From NCBI RefSeq assembly GCF_020536995.1, contig NC_068364.1:48112374-48176373 (forward strand): a DNA stretch of 64,000 nt, read 5' to 3'. The notes beneath the pieces were generated by a model. It saw nothing but the letters and a program-made list of their open reading frames with translations, did no database searches and was not told the origin of the DNA. How positions within the stretch are numbered: the stretch's first letter is position 1; each line of letters starts with the position of its first letter. The translations under genes and the position numbers were made by a program. Below are positions 22,888 to 48,732 of this stretch, one piece after another. Origin of the DNA: Dreissena polymorpha. Its lineage: Eukaryota > Mollusca > Bivalvia > Myida > Dreissenidae.

Positions 22888-25299
22888 AAAGGTAGTGGCG
22901 CCAGTACTTGGGGTCGCTGGATGGATAAGACAAAGGACATTGAAGATCAAGATTTACTTGTATCGGCTCTAAGCGAAGCACATACACTCTCGTGGGATTG
23001 CGGGGAATCCACGCGATTTTTCCTCTTGGACCGCATCACCGGTGACGTCACATTCTCCGCCAACTTCGACAACGACACGGCTAACTTGACGACGCCCTTC
23101 ACTTGTAAGGTGAAGGTCAAGGACAAGGTTGGAATGACCGCAACCACTCTGTTGGAAGTGCTCATCGATGTGAGATTTTATGGGATAAAATCGTGTGCGT
23201 AAAGTGTCGTCCCAGATTAGCAAGTGCAGTCCGCTTGGGCTTATCAGGGACGACACTTTCTGCTTTTATGGAAGTTCTCGATTAAAGGAAGTATGTTCTT
23301 AGCGAAAATACAATACAGGCGGAAAGTGTCGTCCCAGATTAGCTTGTGCGGACTGTACAGGATTATCTGGGTCGACACTTTATGCATATGCATTAAACAC
23401 AGTTTTTGTCAGAACGAAGCTCGTGTCTTCTTTAAATATTAAAGAACCATGACTGTACAGAACCAACGTAGAATTTTAGGGCATGGTATATTACCTAAAA
23501 GATTGGGCACGAACAAAGTGTTTCGGGGCCTCGTATTTGAACAAAACTGTAACACTACAGCGATTATATTAGTATTATTTTGTTGTTGAACATTTACACT
23601 GTCCCACCAACATAAAAATAAGGACAACAGAAAAAATAAACAAAAACATTCACGCCATGTTATTTTTAAAAAATCAACGATTAATTCTATATTTATGCGA
23701 GTTTATAGAAAGGATAAATAGATAAATTCTGTATTTCCAGACCCTTTTTGCAAATTTAAATTCATCATTATGTTTTCCCTGAACATCACGTTCAGCACGG
23801 GGCACCCGTGATCAAAATTACATTCACTTTTCATTTATCCCATTGAAACACTGTCGTGAACAAAATCGGATATGTATATGTCGACAGGAAAGAATTCAAT
23901 CGTGTCGTTTATGCAAATAGAGTTCTATAATTCAGAGGAAAAAATATATTCCTTAAAATGATGCAAAATTTACCAAATTCATATACTGGTAAATTATTCC
24001 GGGGACATTAATGTTCATACACAAATCGGAAAATGACTGTAACAAAATTGATATTTTTTTCCTTAATCAGAGATCCGCGTGTTTAATAAAAAACGAAATT
24101 GCATTCCTATGAATATAAAGGATTTAGACTGTATATACAGATTTAAGGTGATACAAACACAACTACAAACAATTAATAATACAAAATGTACAAACATTTT
24201 ATTTCCGCAGGACGCTAATGACAACGCGCCGCACAGACGACCGCCTACTACATTTTCCAGGTGCCGGATCTGGCGGCCGGCCGGTTTGTCGGTCAGCCGA
24301 CTGCTGCTAACAGCGACAGGTCGACCCAATACAGTAACATCTACTACAGCTTCCTTGTAAACCCGTTCTCAAAAGGCTTCCTGGTTATTATGAACAAATA
24401 TAAACACATTTAAAACACAAAAAACTCATAAGTTTTCTGCCGTTAACTTAAAAGCGGCCCCTGTTAGAATGAGAAACATAGATTTGAACCCGAAGTCCCG
24501 TTGCAGACGTCAACGACCACCACGACGACCACCGATCGGCCCACAGAGTTTCTCGAAGATACCCGAAGCGTTTCGTGGATTTCCGTGCTGTCTACTCTCG
24601 GCGGGACGCTGTTACTGGTGGTCGTTGCACTCACTGTGGCGTATACGGTGCAGGTCAAGCGATACCGCTGGTGTATACCCTGGTGCCGGAAGAAGCTACT
24701 GGGGCTCGGCAAAATTACAAGAAAGTAAGAAAAGGGCCCGCATTAAAAAGCGGGTCATACAAATTCGTTTATAATAAGGTGAACACTTTTCATGAATGAA
24801 GTTATTGCAATAGTTTTTGATTGGTCTTAACTTTCTATCTACTTCTTATTCGAGTTGAAAACTTGTCCGTTAATTGTAAACGTATTTGCACTTATATACC
24901 ATTATATATTTATATAGTATATTTATACACTTATATACTTGTAAACCAGCGAACTCAGGAAATGTGTGAGTATGTTAATTAACGGCCATGATATAATTGA
25001 AATACTGTTGAAAACATCGAAACATTTAAACAAACATATAAGGACGCACACAAAACAGCAAACAAATCTTCCCTTGCATAGGGAGAAGCGCCGTAACTAC
25101 CGCGCAATGTTGCGCGCTGAGGCCGGCATTGAGGAAGGCGACGAAGAAGTGGCTCGCATCACTCTCGGGGAACTGGAACCAACCCAGGTGCAGTCCCCGG
25201 CGCCCCCCATAATGTGGGACAAGCGGCAACCCCAAGCGGGTCCCACCGTCCGGAAGTCAGACCCCATGCTCGACTTCAAGGAGCCCAAGCCGCCGATGA
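22888..25299 (+). CDS. Cadherin-family receptor, 3' exons (partial gene)
   Basis: Four exons are visible. Exon A, 22888-23169 (phase 0 both ends, CAG/ and /GTGAGA), encodes the end of an extracellular cadherin repeat (FFLLDRITGDVTF, FTCKVKVKDKVGMTATTLLE). Exon B, 24211-24356, opens with DANDNAP, the calcium-binding inter-repeat linker, and continues YYIFQVPDLAAGRFVGQPTA, the start of the next repeat. Exon C, 24507-24724, has a Thr-rich stalk, the single transmembrane helix (WISVLSTLGGTLLLVVVALT) and a basic stop-transfer region. Exon D, 25082-25299, is an acidic/Pro-rich cytoplasmic tail. The C-D phase fits exactly (AA/G). Cadherins mediate calcium-dependent adhesion at the cell surface. Upstream repeats are not found and may lie outside the window. 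The last exon after 25299 is also not found. Within exon B, DANDNAP and YYIFQ are in different frames: a CA dinucleotide appears doubled at 24232-24235. An alternative AG at 24236 would keep frame but drop the linker. Confidence 0.82.
23185..23423. repeat. R1 copy in the first visible cadherin intron
   Basis: Both arms are present (GTGCGTAAAGTGTCGTCCCA at about 23196; CGGAAAGTGTCGTCCCAG at about 23320). It starts within 20 bp of the splice donor of exon A and so lies wholly in the intron. Confidence 0.9.
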
Positions 25300-25301
25300 G
25301 T

Positions 25302-25650
25302 ACGTGCAGAAACTTTGTGTTAATGGACACCAATCTGGGAAAACGTGTTTTAATGCATATGCTCAAAGTGTATGTGTATTGTGTATTTATTTTGACCTTG
25401 CGGTCAAGGATAACCCATGAAAGTGCAAGCACTTATTTCCAATGCGGTCCTTTGGTTTTGCCTGAAGAGACAGCAAGCAGAAGAGACAGTATTGGGATAC
25501 AAGGAATCCGGGTGCGATACCCTAGCTCTTTGCGAATACCTTGGTTCTTTTAAGTGCTCAGTGTATAGCACCGATACACGCGAGAATTACCTGGGTTTCA
25601 TACTAGTACATGTCTAGTTGAGTGGGAAACACTTGAAGCATTTCTGAAAT
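25302..25650. other. Intronic or flanking DNA after the last visible cadherin exon
   Basis: Begins with the GTACGT donor. No further exon was recognised. Confidence 0.4.
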
Positions 25651-25656
25651 TTCCAG

Positions 25657-25728
25657 TGCCCCGGCCGGGATTTGAACCGGGGACCTCTGGAATGGTAGAC
25701 CAGAGTGTTACCACTCGACCACCGCACC
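25657..25728 (-). pseudogene. tRNA-like sequence (decayed tRNA or SINE head)
   Basis: On the minus strand it has an A-box-like TGGTCGAGTGGT, a B-box GGTTCAAATCC, a stem-loop with a possible ACC anticodon (loop CTACCAT) and a 3' CCGGGGCA. The 5' acceptor half (GGTGCGG) pairs poorly with it and the T-stem has a mismatch. A functional tRNA is therefore unlikely; a Gly-like pseudogene or a SINE promoter fits better. It ends a few bases before an R1 copy. Confidence 0.55.
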
Positions 25729-25734
25729 ACCACT

Positions 25735-25942
25735 GTAGCTCCTGATTAGCCTGTAGAGTCCTCACAGGCTAATCAGTGACGTCACTTTCAGCTTTTATGG
25801 TAATTTTCGCCTCAAGAAAATATCTCCTTAGCAAAAATCCAGTTCGGGCGGAAAATGTCGTCCCGCAGTAGCCTGCCCTGACTGCACAGGCTTATCTTTG
25901 ACAACACTTTACTTACATTCATTAAACTCCGTTGTCGCAGAG
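25735..25942. repeat. R1 palindromic dispersed repeat
   Basis: Left arm CTCCTGATTAGCCTGTAGAG...CAGTGACGTCACTTTC and right arm CGGAAAATGTCGTCCCGC...GACAACACTTTAC. It is diverged relative to the copy at 17706. Confidence 0.85.
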
Positions 25943-26690
25943 CATAGTTCTTATGTGTTTAGTAAAGTCAAATTATTTCGTGATCAGAGCTATAGCTTGG
26001 TTTTATACTTAAGTTTGGACCAAAAACCTCGTTTTTATTACATAAACCTTAGCTTGATGCCGGATTTTGTGAATGCATAGTTCAAATTATGTGTACTTTT
26101 GTTTCCTTTACTAGTCTCCTACCTCCTAGTCTCCTATTGTTACACCAGAGAGGACTTTTGTTTTACACAATTTCCGTCTGTCGGTCTAGCATTTAAATGC
26201 CCCCCCCCCCCCCCAAAAAAAAATAAAATTAAATCCAACAATGATTCAAAAAGTACTGGAAATACTCTGATTAAAATTGGTGTAATCATTTATGTAAACG
26301 AGATGACGTGGATAATGCATTTCGTTTTATTTTTCACTCACTTATAAAAAACACTTTTACGTTGCTAAACTCGAAATATTTTATAAGAAAATTGTGTGGG
26401 TAGAATGTGTCCACATGTGTCGATTCTCAACTAACATGTGTGATTTTGCGCATAACAAACGAAATTCTTGGTATTAAGAGGCATACATAGGCATGTTCCG
26501 AAAGAGTTATTGAAAATAAATACTTACAGTACATGATCGCTTTACATATTCTTTAGATTGGTTAATCACAATTAAATGATTATATTATGACTATATTGAC
26601 TAGAAATAAGACGAACGCAGTGATTTCACACCTCTATTAACAGAGTTGCAAAAAAGTTATGCTTTGGGAACTTCCAATTAGCGCAGTGAT
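25943..26690. other. No recognised gene
   Basis: Contains a homopolymer C run followed by A (about 26200-26225). Otherwise featureless AT-rich DNA up to the 30-bp array. Confidence 0.5.
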
Positions 26691-26694
26691 TGGT

Positions 26695-29600
26695 TCCCTT
26701 TCTCGACCCTGGCTTAATCCCCGTTAACTTAATCGACCCTGGCTCAATCTCCGTTCACTTACTTGACCCTGGCTCAATCCACGTTCACTTACTCGACCCT
26801 GGCTCAATCCCCGTTCACTTAATCGACCCTGGCTCAATCTACGTTCACTTACTCGACCCTGGCACAATCCCCGTTCACTTACTCGACCCTGGCTCAATCC
26901 CCGTTCACTTACTCGACCCTGGCTCAATCCACGTTCACTTACTCGACCCTGGCTTAATCCCCGTTCACTTACTCGACCCTGGCTCAATCCAAGTTGACTT
27001 ACTCGACACTGACTCAATTCACGTTCACTTACTCGACCATGGCTCAATCCCGGTTCACTTACTCGATCCTGGCTCAATCTCCGTTCACTTACTCGACCCT
27101 GGCTCAATGCCCGTTCACTTACTCGACTCTGGCTCAATTACCGTTCACTTACTCGACCCTTGCTTAATCCACGTTCACTTACTCGACCCTGGCTTAATCC
27201 CCGTTCACTTACTCGACCTTGGCTCAATCCACGTTCATTTACTAGACCCTGGCTCAATCCCCGTCCATTTACTCTACCCTGGCTCAATCCCTGTTCACTT
27301 ACTCGACCTTGGCTCAATTCCTGTTCGCTTACACCTACACTAACTCAATCCCCGTTCACTTACTCTACCCTGGCATAATCCCCGTTCACTTACTCGACCC
27401 TGGCTCAATCCCTGTTCACATACTCGACACTGACTCAATCCTCGCTCACTTTCTCGACCCTGGCTCAATCCCCGTTCACTAACTCGACGCTGGCTCAATC
27501 CCAGTTCACTTACTCGACACTGACTCAATCCCCGTTCACTTACTCGACCATGGCTCAATCCACGTTCCCTTACTCGACGCTGGCTCAATCCCCGTTCACA
27601 TACTTGACCCTGGCTCAATCCCCGTTCACTTACTCGACCCTGGCTCAATCCCCGTTCACTTACTTGACCCTGGCTCAATCCCCTTTCACTTACCCGACCC
27701 TGGCTTAATCCCCGTTCACTTACTCGACCCTGGCTTATTCCCCGTTCACTTACTCGATCCTGGCTCAATCTACGTTCACTTACTTGACCCTGGCTCAATC
27801 CACGTTCACTTACTCGATCCTGGCTCAATCCCGGTTCACGTAATCGACCCTGGCTAAATTCACGTTCACTTACTCGACCCTGACTCAATCCCCGTTCATT
27901 TACTCGACCCTGGCTCAATCCCCGTTAATTTACTCGTCCCTGGCTCAATCCCCGTTCACTACCGACCCTGGCTCAATCCCCGTTCACTAACTCGACCATG
28001 GCTCAATCCCCATTCACTTACTCCACCCTGACTCAATCTACGTTCACTTACTTGACCCTGGCTCAATCCACGTTCACTTACTTGACCCTGGCTCAATCCC
28101 CGTTCACTTACTCGACCCTGACTCAATCTACGTTCACTTACTTGACCCTGGCTCAATCCACGTTCACTAACTTGAACCTGGCTCAATCCCCGTTCACTTA
28201 CTCGACCCTGGCTCAATTCCCATTCACTTACTCCACCCTGACTCAATCTATGTTCACTTACTTGACCCTGGCTCAATCCACGTTCACTTACTTGACCCTG
28301 GCTCAATCCCCGTTCACTTACTCGACCCTGGCTCAATCCCCATTCACTTACTCCACACTGACTCAATCTACGTTCACTTACTTGACCCTGGCTCAATCCA
28401 CGTTCACTTACTTGACCATGGCTCAATCAACGTTCACTTACTCTACCCTGGCTCAATCCCTGTTCACTTACTCGACACTGGCTCAATACCCGTTCATTTA
28501 CTCAACCCTGGCTCAATTCCTTTTCACTTACTCAACCCTGGCTCAATCCACGTTCACTTACTCGACCATGGCTCAATCCACGTTCACTTACTCAACCCTG
28601 GCTCAATCCCCGTTCACTTACTCGACCCTGGCTCAATCCACGTTCACTTACTTGACCCTGGCTCAATCCCCGTTCACTTACTCTACCCTGGCACAATCCC
28701 CGTTCACTTACTCGACCCTGGCTCAATCCCCGTTCCCTTACTCGACCCTGGCTCAATCCCTGTTCACTTACTCGATCCTGGCTCAATCTCCATTAACTTA
28801 CTCGATCCTGGCTCAATCTCCATTAACTTACTCGACCCTGGCTCAATCCACGTTCACTTGTTTGACCCTGGCTCAATCCACGTTCACTTACTCTACCCTG
28901 GCTCAATCCCTGTTCACTTACTCGACCCTGGCTCAATCCACATTCACTTACTCGACCCTGGCTCAATCCCCGTTCACTTAATCGACCCTGGCTCAATCTC
29001 CGTTCACTAACTCGACCTTGGCTCAATCCCCGTTCACATTCTCGACCCTGGCTCAATCCCCGTTCACTTACTCTACCCTTGCTCAATCCCCGTTCACTTA
29101 CTCGACCCTGGCATCCATGTTCACTTACTCTACCCTGGCTTAATCCCTGTTCACTTACTCTACCCTGGCTCAATTCCTGTTCACTTACTCTACCCTGGCT
29201 CAATCCCCGTTCACTTACTCGACCCTGGCACAATACCTGTTCACTTACTCGACCCTGGCTCAATCCCCGTTCACTTACTCTACCCTGGCTCAATCCCCGT
29301 TCACTTACTCGACCCTGGCTCAATCCCTGTTCACTTACTCGACCCTGGCTCAATCCCTGTGCCCTTCCTCGACCCTGGCACAATCCCCGTTCACTAACTG
29401 GACCCTGGCTCAATCCCTGTTCACTTACTCTACCTTGGCTCAATCCCCGTTCACCTACTTGACCTTGGCTCAATCCCCGTTCACTTACTCTACCCTGGCT
29501 TAATCCCCATTCAGTTACTCGACCCTGGCACAATACCCGTTCACTTACTGGACCCTGGCTCAATCCCGGTTCACTTACTCGACACTGGCTCAATTCCCGC

Positions 29601-30605
29601 TCACTTACTCGACCCTGGCTCAATCCCCGTTCACTTACTCGACCCTGGCTCAATCCTGGTTCACTTACTCGACCCTGGCTCAATCCCCGTTCACTTACTC
29701 GACCCTGACTCAATGCACGTTCACTTACCCGACCCTGGCTCAATCCCCGTTCACTTACTCGACCCTGGCTCAATCCCAGTTCACTTACTCGACACTGGTT
29801 CAATCCCCGTTCACTTACTCGACCCTGGCTCAGAACCGTTCACTTACTCAACCCTGGCTCAATTCCTTTTCACTTACTCAACCCTGGCTCAATCAACGTT
29901 CCATTACTCGACCCTGGCTCAATCCCTGTTCTCTTACTCGACCCTGGCTCAATCTCCGTTAACTTATTCGACCCTGGCTCAATCACCGTTCACTAACTCG
30001 ACCCTGGCTCAATCCCCGTTCACTTACTCGACCCTGGCTCAATACCAGTTCACTTACTCAACCCTGGCTCAATCTCTTTTCACTTACTCGACCCCGGCTC
30101 AAGCCCCGTTCCCTTCCTCGACCCTGGCTCAATCCCCGTTCAATTTCTGGACCCTGGCTCAATCCCTGTTCACTTACTCGACACTGACTAAATCTCCGCT
30201 CACTTACTCGATCCTGGCTCAATTCCTGTTCACTTACTCGACCCTGGCTCAATCCCCGTTTACTTACTCGACCCTGGCTCAATCCCCGTTCACTTACTCG
30301 ACCCTGGCTCAATACCCGTTCACTTACTCAACCCAGACTCAATCCTTTTCACTTACTCAACCCTGGCTCAATCCACGTTCACTTACTCGACCTTGGCTCA
30401 ATCCCCGTTCATTTACTCGACCCTGGCTCAATCCCCGTTCACTTACTCGACCCTGGCTCAATCCACGTTCACTTACTCCACCCTGATTCAATCTCCGTTC
30501 CCTTACTCGACCTTGGCTCAATTCCCGTTTATTTACTCGACCCTGGCTCAATCCCCGTGCAGTGGTTGGTTCACTTACTCGACCCTGGCTCAATCCCTGT
30601 TCCCG
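26695..30605. repeat. 30-bp minisatellite, about 130 copies
   Basis: The unit contains GACCCTGGCTCAATCC followed by CCGTTCACTTACTC. At ten codons per unit it lacks stops in several frames of both strands. This yields long periodic open frames: up to 327 codons plus strand (LAQSPFTYST or DPGSIPVHLL periods) and 326 codons minus strand (VSERGLSQGR period). Single-base length changes split the array into phase blocks, with breaks near 27345, 27960, 29105, 29830 and 30345. No splice sites, signal peptide or non-repeat coding flanks are seen, so I annotate a satellite, not a protein. Both edges carry the same flank word: GCAGTGATTGGTTC at 26683 and GCAGTGGTTGGTTC at 30559. Confidence 0.95.
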
Positions 30606-30645
30606 AAAGCATGTGCGTTTGGTTGGTGATCACTATACCTGACTT

Positions 30646-30680
30646 GTGGGGTTTCCTTCGGGTATTCGGCCATCCCCCAC
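30646..30680. repeat. Short GC-rich hairpin, SINE-like core
   Basis: GTGGGG...CCCCCAC closes a stem around TTCCTTCGGGTATTCGGCC. I associate such a stem with conserved central domains of some animal SINEs, from memory only. No tRNA- or 5S-like head is seen. Confidence 0.3.
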
Positions 30681-31277
30681 AATTCAAAAACACACAATAA
30701 TTGAAACTCTTTCAAAAACAAAGAAAATGAAAATGCAATTGAAGCTAATTTATATGCATATAATTAAAATTCGTCTCAACTTTTGGGAGTCAAGCCAGTT
30801 CATTTGGTAGAATGCTGGGACACACTCCGTGTCCTCACATAAAGCGGCCTAAGACACGGAAGGACCTTTTTAACTTCTAAATACACACATATCATGCTTT
30901 GTTCGTTTATATTTCAGAAACCAATCCATCGAAGATCATGACGGGTCGCACTGGACCCAAGATCTTGACGTAGTGTAGTCATTTACTGCATTGATTGATG
31001 TTTCCTTCGTTTCTTAATGCCTTCTGAAATTTTTTTCTTCGCGGAACGCCAGCTTTTGACATTTACTCCAGAAAATATGAAGACATCGACATAGCATATC
31101 AGAAAACATTTATTTCCAATTGTGATTCATTGTTGGGCTTCCTATGTCTTATTAAATTGTATTTTAAATGGAATCATGCGTTTTTATGGACATCTTTCAA
31201 ATAGGACTTGAACAGACCTCTACAGAAGTCAAGCTGTTCAATTCATATCAATAGTGCGATACTTGGTCAACTTTTCA
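30681..31277. other. No recognised gene
   Basis: AT-rich DNA; nothing supportable. Confidence 0.4.
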
Positions 31278-31790
31278 GCATTAAATGGGACTTTTCACGT
31301 TTTGGTAAACTGACAAAATTAAAAAAACGTTGTATCGGATTCGCAAACTTTCGTTTTAGTTATGATATTTCAGAGGAAATAGTAATACTGAACATTTACC
31401 ATGCTCTAAAATATCCATTATATGCATCTTTTGACGATTTGAAAACTTGAAAATTATAAAGCGTTGCAACGCGAAACGATTGAATAATTTAGAATGTCTG
31501 TTGTTGTTATATTTTGGGAAACTTCGAGGATTGCTTAAATAAGCAAAAATACATCCGCTGACAGCATAAGCACGGATGGTTGAGTGATCTAGGCGGTATA
31601 CTTTTTACTCCAGGACTCCAGGGGTTAGTGGTTCGAGCCTAGTTGAGGGCTATTTTGTTTTTCTTTTTTTAAATTGTCTTCTTTTGTTTTACTTGAGATT
31701 TTGAGGTCCAATGTTTAAATTTATCAATATAAAGCATTTAATGACAAGCTTCAATAATTGCCAAAATCTGTGAAAAGGCCCCTTTAAACC
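31278..31790 (+). mobile_element. SINE-like element with inverted ends and internal tRNA-like promoter
   Basis: The left end (TTAAATGGGACTTTTCACG, about 31280) is matched in inverted form by the right end (GTGAAAAGGCCCCTTTAAAC, about 31771-31790). Inside is a tRNA-like segment at 31570-31653 with A-box TGGTTGAGTGATCTAGG and B-box GGTTCGAGCC, plus an extended variable region reminiscent of Leu/Ser tRNAs and a T-rich tail. The GCGTTGCAACGCGAAACG block (about 31461) belongs to a repeat I remember as widespread in bivalves. Short open frames in it are not genes. Confidence 0.65.
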
Positions 31791-32051
31791 GATAAACTGA
31801 TCGTTTACTAAGTATTTCTGAAAACAATTCCGTTCTTGTATTTTCCGTCGATATACGCCTTTGAAATGACGCACAGCCAATTAATATCATTACATGGATA
31901 TGATATGTATAGCTAGCTTCATTACTTGTCATTTATGATTTGTATAAACAGTTGAACACACTTTTAGATGTTTTCTTTTCTGGTTTAACTGAAGTATTTA
32001 ATTGATATGTCGTTTCGCTGTGATTTGAAATGTGTATTTTAGTGTTTTAAG

Positions 32052-44344
<12,293 letters not shown>

Positions 44345-45052
44345 ATCGATGAATTTATAAACAAACATAGTTAATGACTTTATCAACGAAACATGTCACA
44401 TGGATTAGTTTCCAGAAAACCAAATGCCATGTAATATCATGAACACACACAGTTGGTATTTTATCGAGGATTGTGGTACTAAGCAATGTTTAACCAATAA
44501 TGACTTTCCACTGTTGTTATTTAAGTACGCCCCTCCCCTTCAATCAAAACGGAATAGTGCAGCTGCTCTGTCCGTCTGTATTCTGTCCGTCTATATGACT
44601 GTGCGAAATTTGCTATCACGGCAAAACCAATAACATATAATGCTAGACTTTGAAATTAATTGTCACAAAAATCAACCATTAAATATAACATTTATATAAA
44701 TGTTTATTTAGAGTAGTACAAAAATCCATGGACATATCAGCTTTGAGTTTACATACACGCACGTATAATTATTAATTTTACATAGTGCACTTTTAAATTA
44801 AATTAGCAGTTTGAGATTTTGCCTATAAAAATAAAAACTTGTATTTTAAATACATAAACTCAGGTAAATAAATCACAATTTCTGTTATAGCAAATCATTA
44901 ATTTGAGATATCTTCGAGATACTTGCATCATATGTTTCAGTATATATTTCTATTTTGAGGTTCGTTGCTATTCACAGTACCAGCATTAAATACAAGTATA
45001 CCGTCTAAGTACGTGAATGAACACTCCTGACTATCAACACTTGTATATATAG
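44345..45052. other. Region upstream of the Ig gene start
   Basis: It should hold the promoter and 5' untranslated exon(s) of the minus-strand Ig gene, but no convincing TATA or initiator can be singled out in the AT-rich sequence. Confidence 0.4.
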
Positions 45053-45172
45053 GATCTGACACGAGTTGTCATATCATACTATATTTTAATAAAAGAGTTC
45101 ATGAATTTTGTCACTAACGAATTTCCTGGATGAGTTTAATAAAATATGGTATGATATGACAACGAGTAGATC
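45053..45172. repeat. Inverted-repeat element (MITE-like hairpin)
   Basis: Left ACGAGTTGTCATATCATACT and right GGTATGATATGACAACGAGT are mirror images, continuing through ATATTTTAATAAA / TTTAATAAAATAT. Loop of about 30 bp. Confidence 0.8.
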
Positions 45173-45249
45173 TATCAGATCTTTTTGATTGGTTAATAAA
45201 CGAAAACAAAGCCAATTAAAACGCTTAAAAAGTATATTACACCTGTGTA

Positions 45250-45770
45250 AGATATAGAGAATACTAGGTTAGCGTTGAATACAGAGAAGTTTATGTTGCG
45301 AGGCTTAGAACGCCGGGAGCGCGAGCCTTGGCGAGCGCTTACGGTGTTCGAGCCGAGCAACATAAACCTCCCTGTATTCAACGCTAATCCTAGAATTCGA
45401 TTTATCCCATTTGATTTTTTTCAACGTGACATTTAACATTAATAGATCTAATAACCTTAACAATAATTTTAATTCAGTCTTAAAAGCGCTTAAAATCTAA
45501 CAAATGTAACCATGCGTAGTGATATACATGTATTTGTTCTGGTACCCAAAATAGTCTTTAAAAAATTCACACACAAACTGTAAAACAAGTAAAAATATCA
45601 CCATATGCCTCGATTCAATTTTACGCAGTATGCGAATTGTAACACATTACGACCGCGAAAAGAAGATTTTACTTTTCTATAATTCATTTTATTTTCGAAA
45701 GAAAATGATCAAAATCCAATATGGCGGCGATTGCTCCTGACAAAATGGTCTACATACATGTACACCATCG
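45250..45770. repeat. R2 dispersed repeat, fuller copy with complete palindrome
   Basis: A palindrome at 45255-45400 has AGCGTTGAATACAGAGAAGT and GTTTATGTTGCGAGGC mirrored by GCCGAGCAACATAAAC and CCCTGTATTCAACGCT. It is followed by a spacer and the block AAATAGTCTTTAAAAAATTC ... AATATGGCGGCGATTGCTCC shared with 14451-14755. Confidence 0.8.
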
Positions 45771-46430
45771 ACGACCTAGTTCTCGCTATCATAACTTTAA
45801 ATGTCGCTTTTTATGATTTTTGACTGGCGCGACTTTGTACAGGTCTGTCAATACTATACAAACTGTACGCTGAAGTTTCTTTAGATTTCGACGACCTTGA
45901 CAATTTTGACGAGTAAACAGACAATTGCAGCGACTGACACTTTATTTGACTTAATATACAGGGCAATACGTTTTCCGACTTCGGACGACGACTTTAAGGA
46001 CGCGCAGAACGTGTTTTTTTATATAATGTTATGGGTATGCCGTGTGCGATCCGATGCATCAATGGCGCCCATATTAAAATCATTCCCCCGAGAACAGGGA
46101 ACGACAAAAGTACAAACAAAAATCAAAACACGTTGGAACTAGTATCTTTCCTTTAATTATCCTTTAAAATCCATCTAATAATCCTTTTAACTCAATAATT
46201 GACGATTTTGCATCTAGGGTCTTTAATAATTATTTTAGCAAAGTTAAATAAAGACCCTTATGCCATCCTATCACTATATTCAAATGAGTTTATGAACTCA
46301 ATAAACTTTCTTATTCGTCACACGCTACGTCATGTACTCTACATTACTGCTGTTCAAATGAACCGGAGCAGTTTATCTAATATTCTACCACGGCACGTGA
46401 CTTGTTTTCTTTATACAAAGAAGGAAAACT
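45771..46430. other. No recognised gene
   Basis: Short open frames (45897-46142, 46199-46432) show no domain. Confidence 0.4.
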
Positions 46431-46431
46431 A

Positions 46432-46693
46432 GCGTGGGTTATTACCCCGATATACCAACGGATATAAGTATGACGTCACTTTGATTGTCCGCACACTGTT
46501 TATGAATGAAGACGACGTCATTTGATTTTGATTGTTGTGGTGACGTCGCGTTTTCGCGGAAAATTGAAGGACATTTGGTTAATATAATTCTCATTTATAA
46601 CCGTTAAATCGCGGATAACTTATTAATGAAATCGTGTTAGAATCGAAATAATCTACGTGTAAGCGTTGGTTATTGCGGTAATAACCAACGGTA
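46432..46693. repeat. Possible MITE with GGTTATTACC ends
   Basis: GCGTGGGTTATTACC near 46432 and the hairpin TTGGTTATT-GCGGT-AATAACCAA (46666-46688) suggest related ends of a small element with TGACGTCA-like words inside. Weak. Confidence 0.35.
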
Positions 46694-48642
<1,949 letters not shown>

Positions 48643-48732
48643 AGTAAACGCGATGAATTAATTGCATTGATATAAATGTGTCTGTTCATATATTTTCATT
48701 TTTATTTTATGCTATTAATTATATGCATCACG

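Noticed and set aside
26690-30593. Long open frames in the 30-bp array as repetitive (silk-, byssus- or antifreeze-like) proteins
   Set aside because: Open on both strands, shifted by non-triplet indels, no signal peptide, splice context or unique coding flank. Best explained as a minisatellite.
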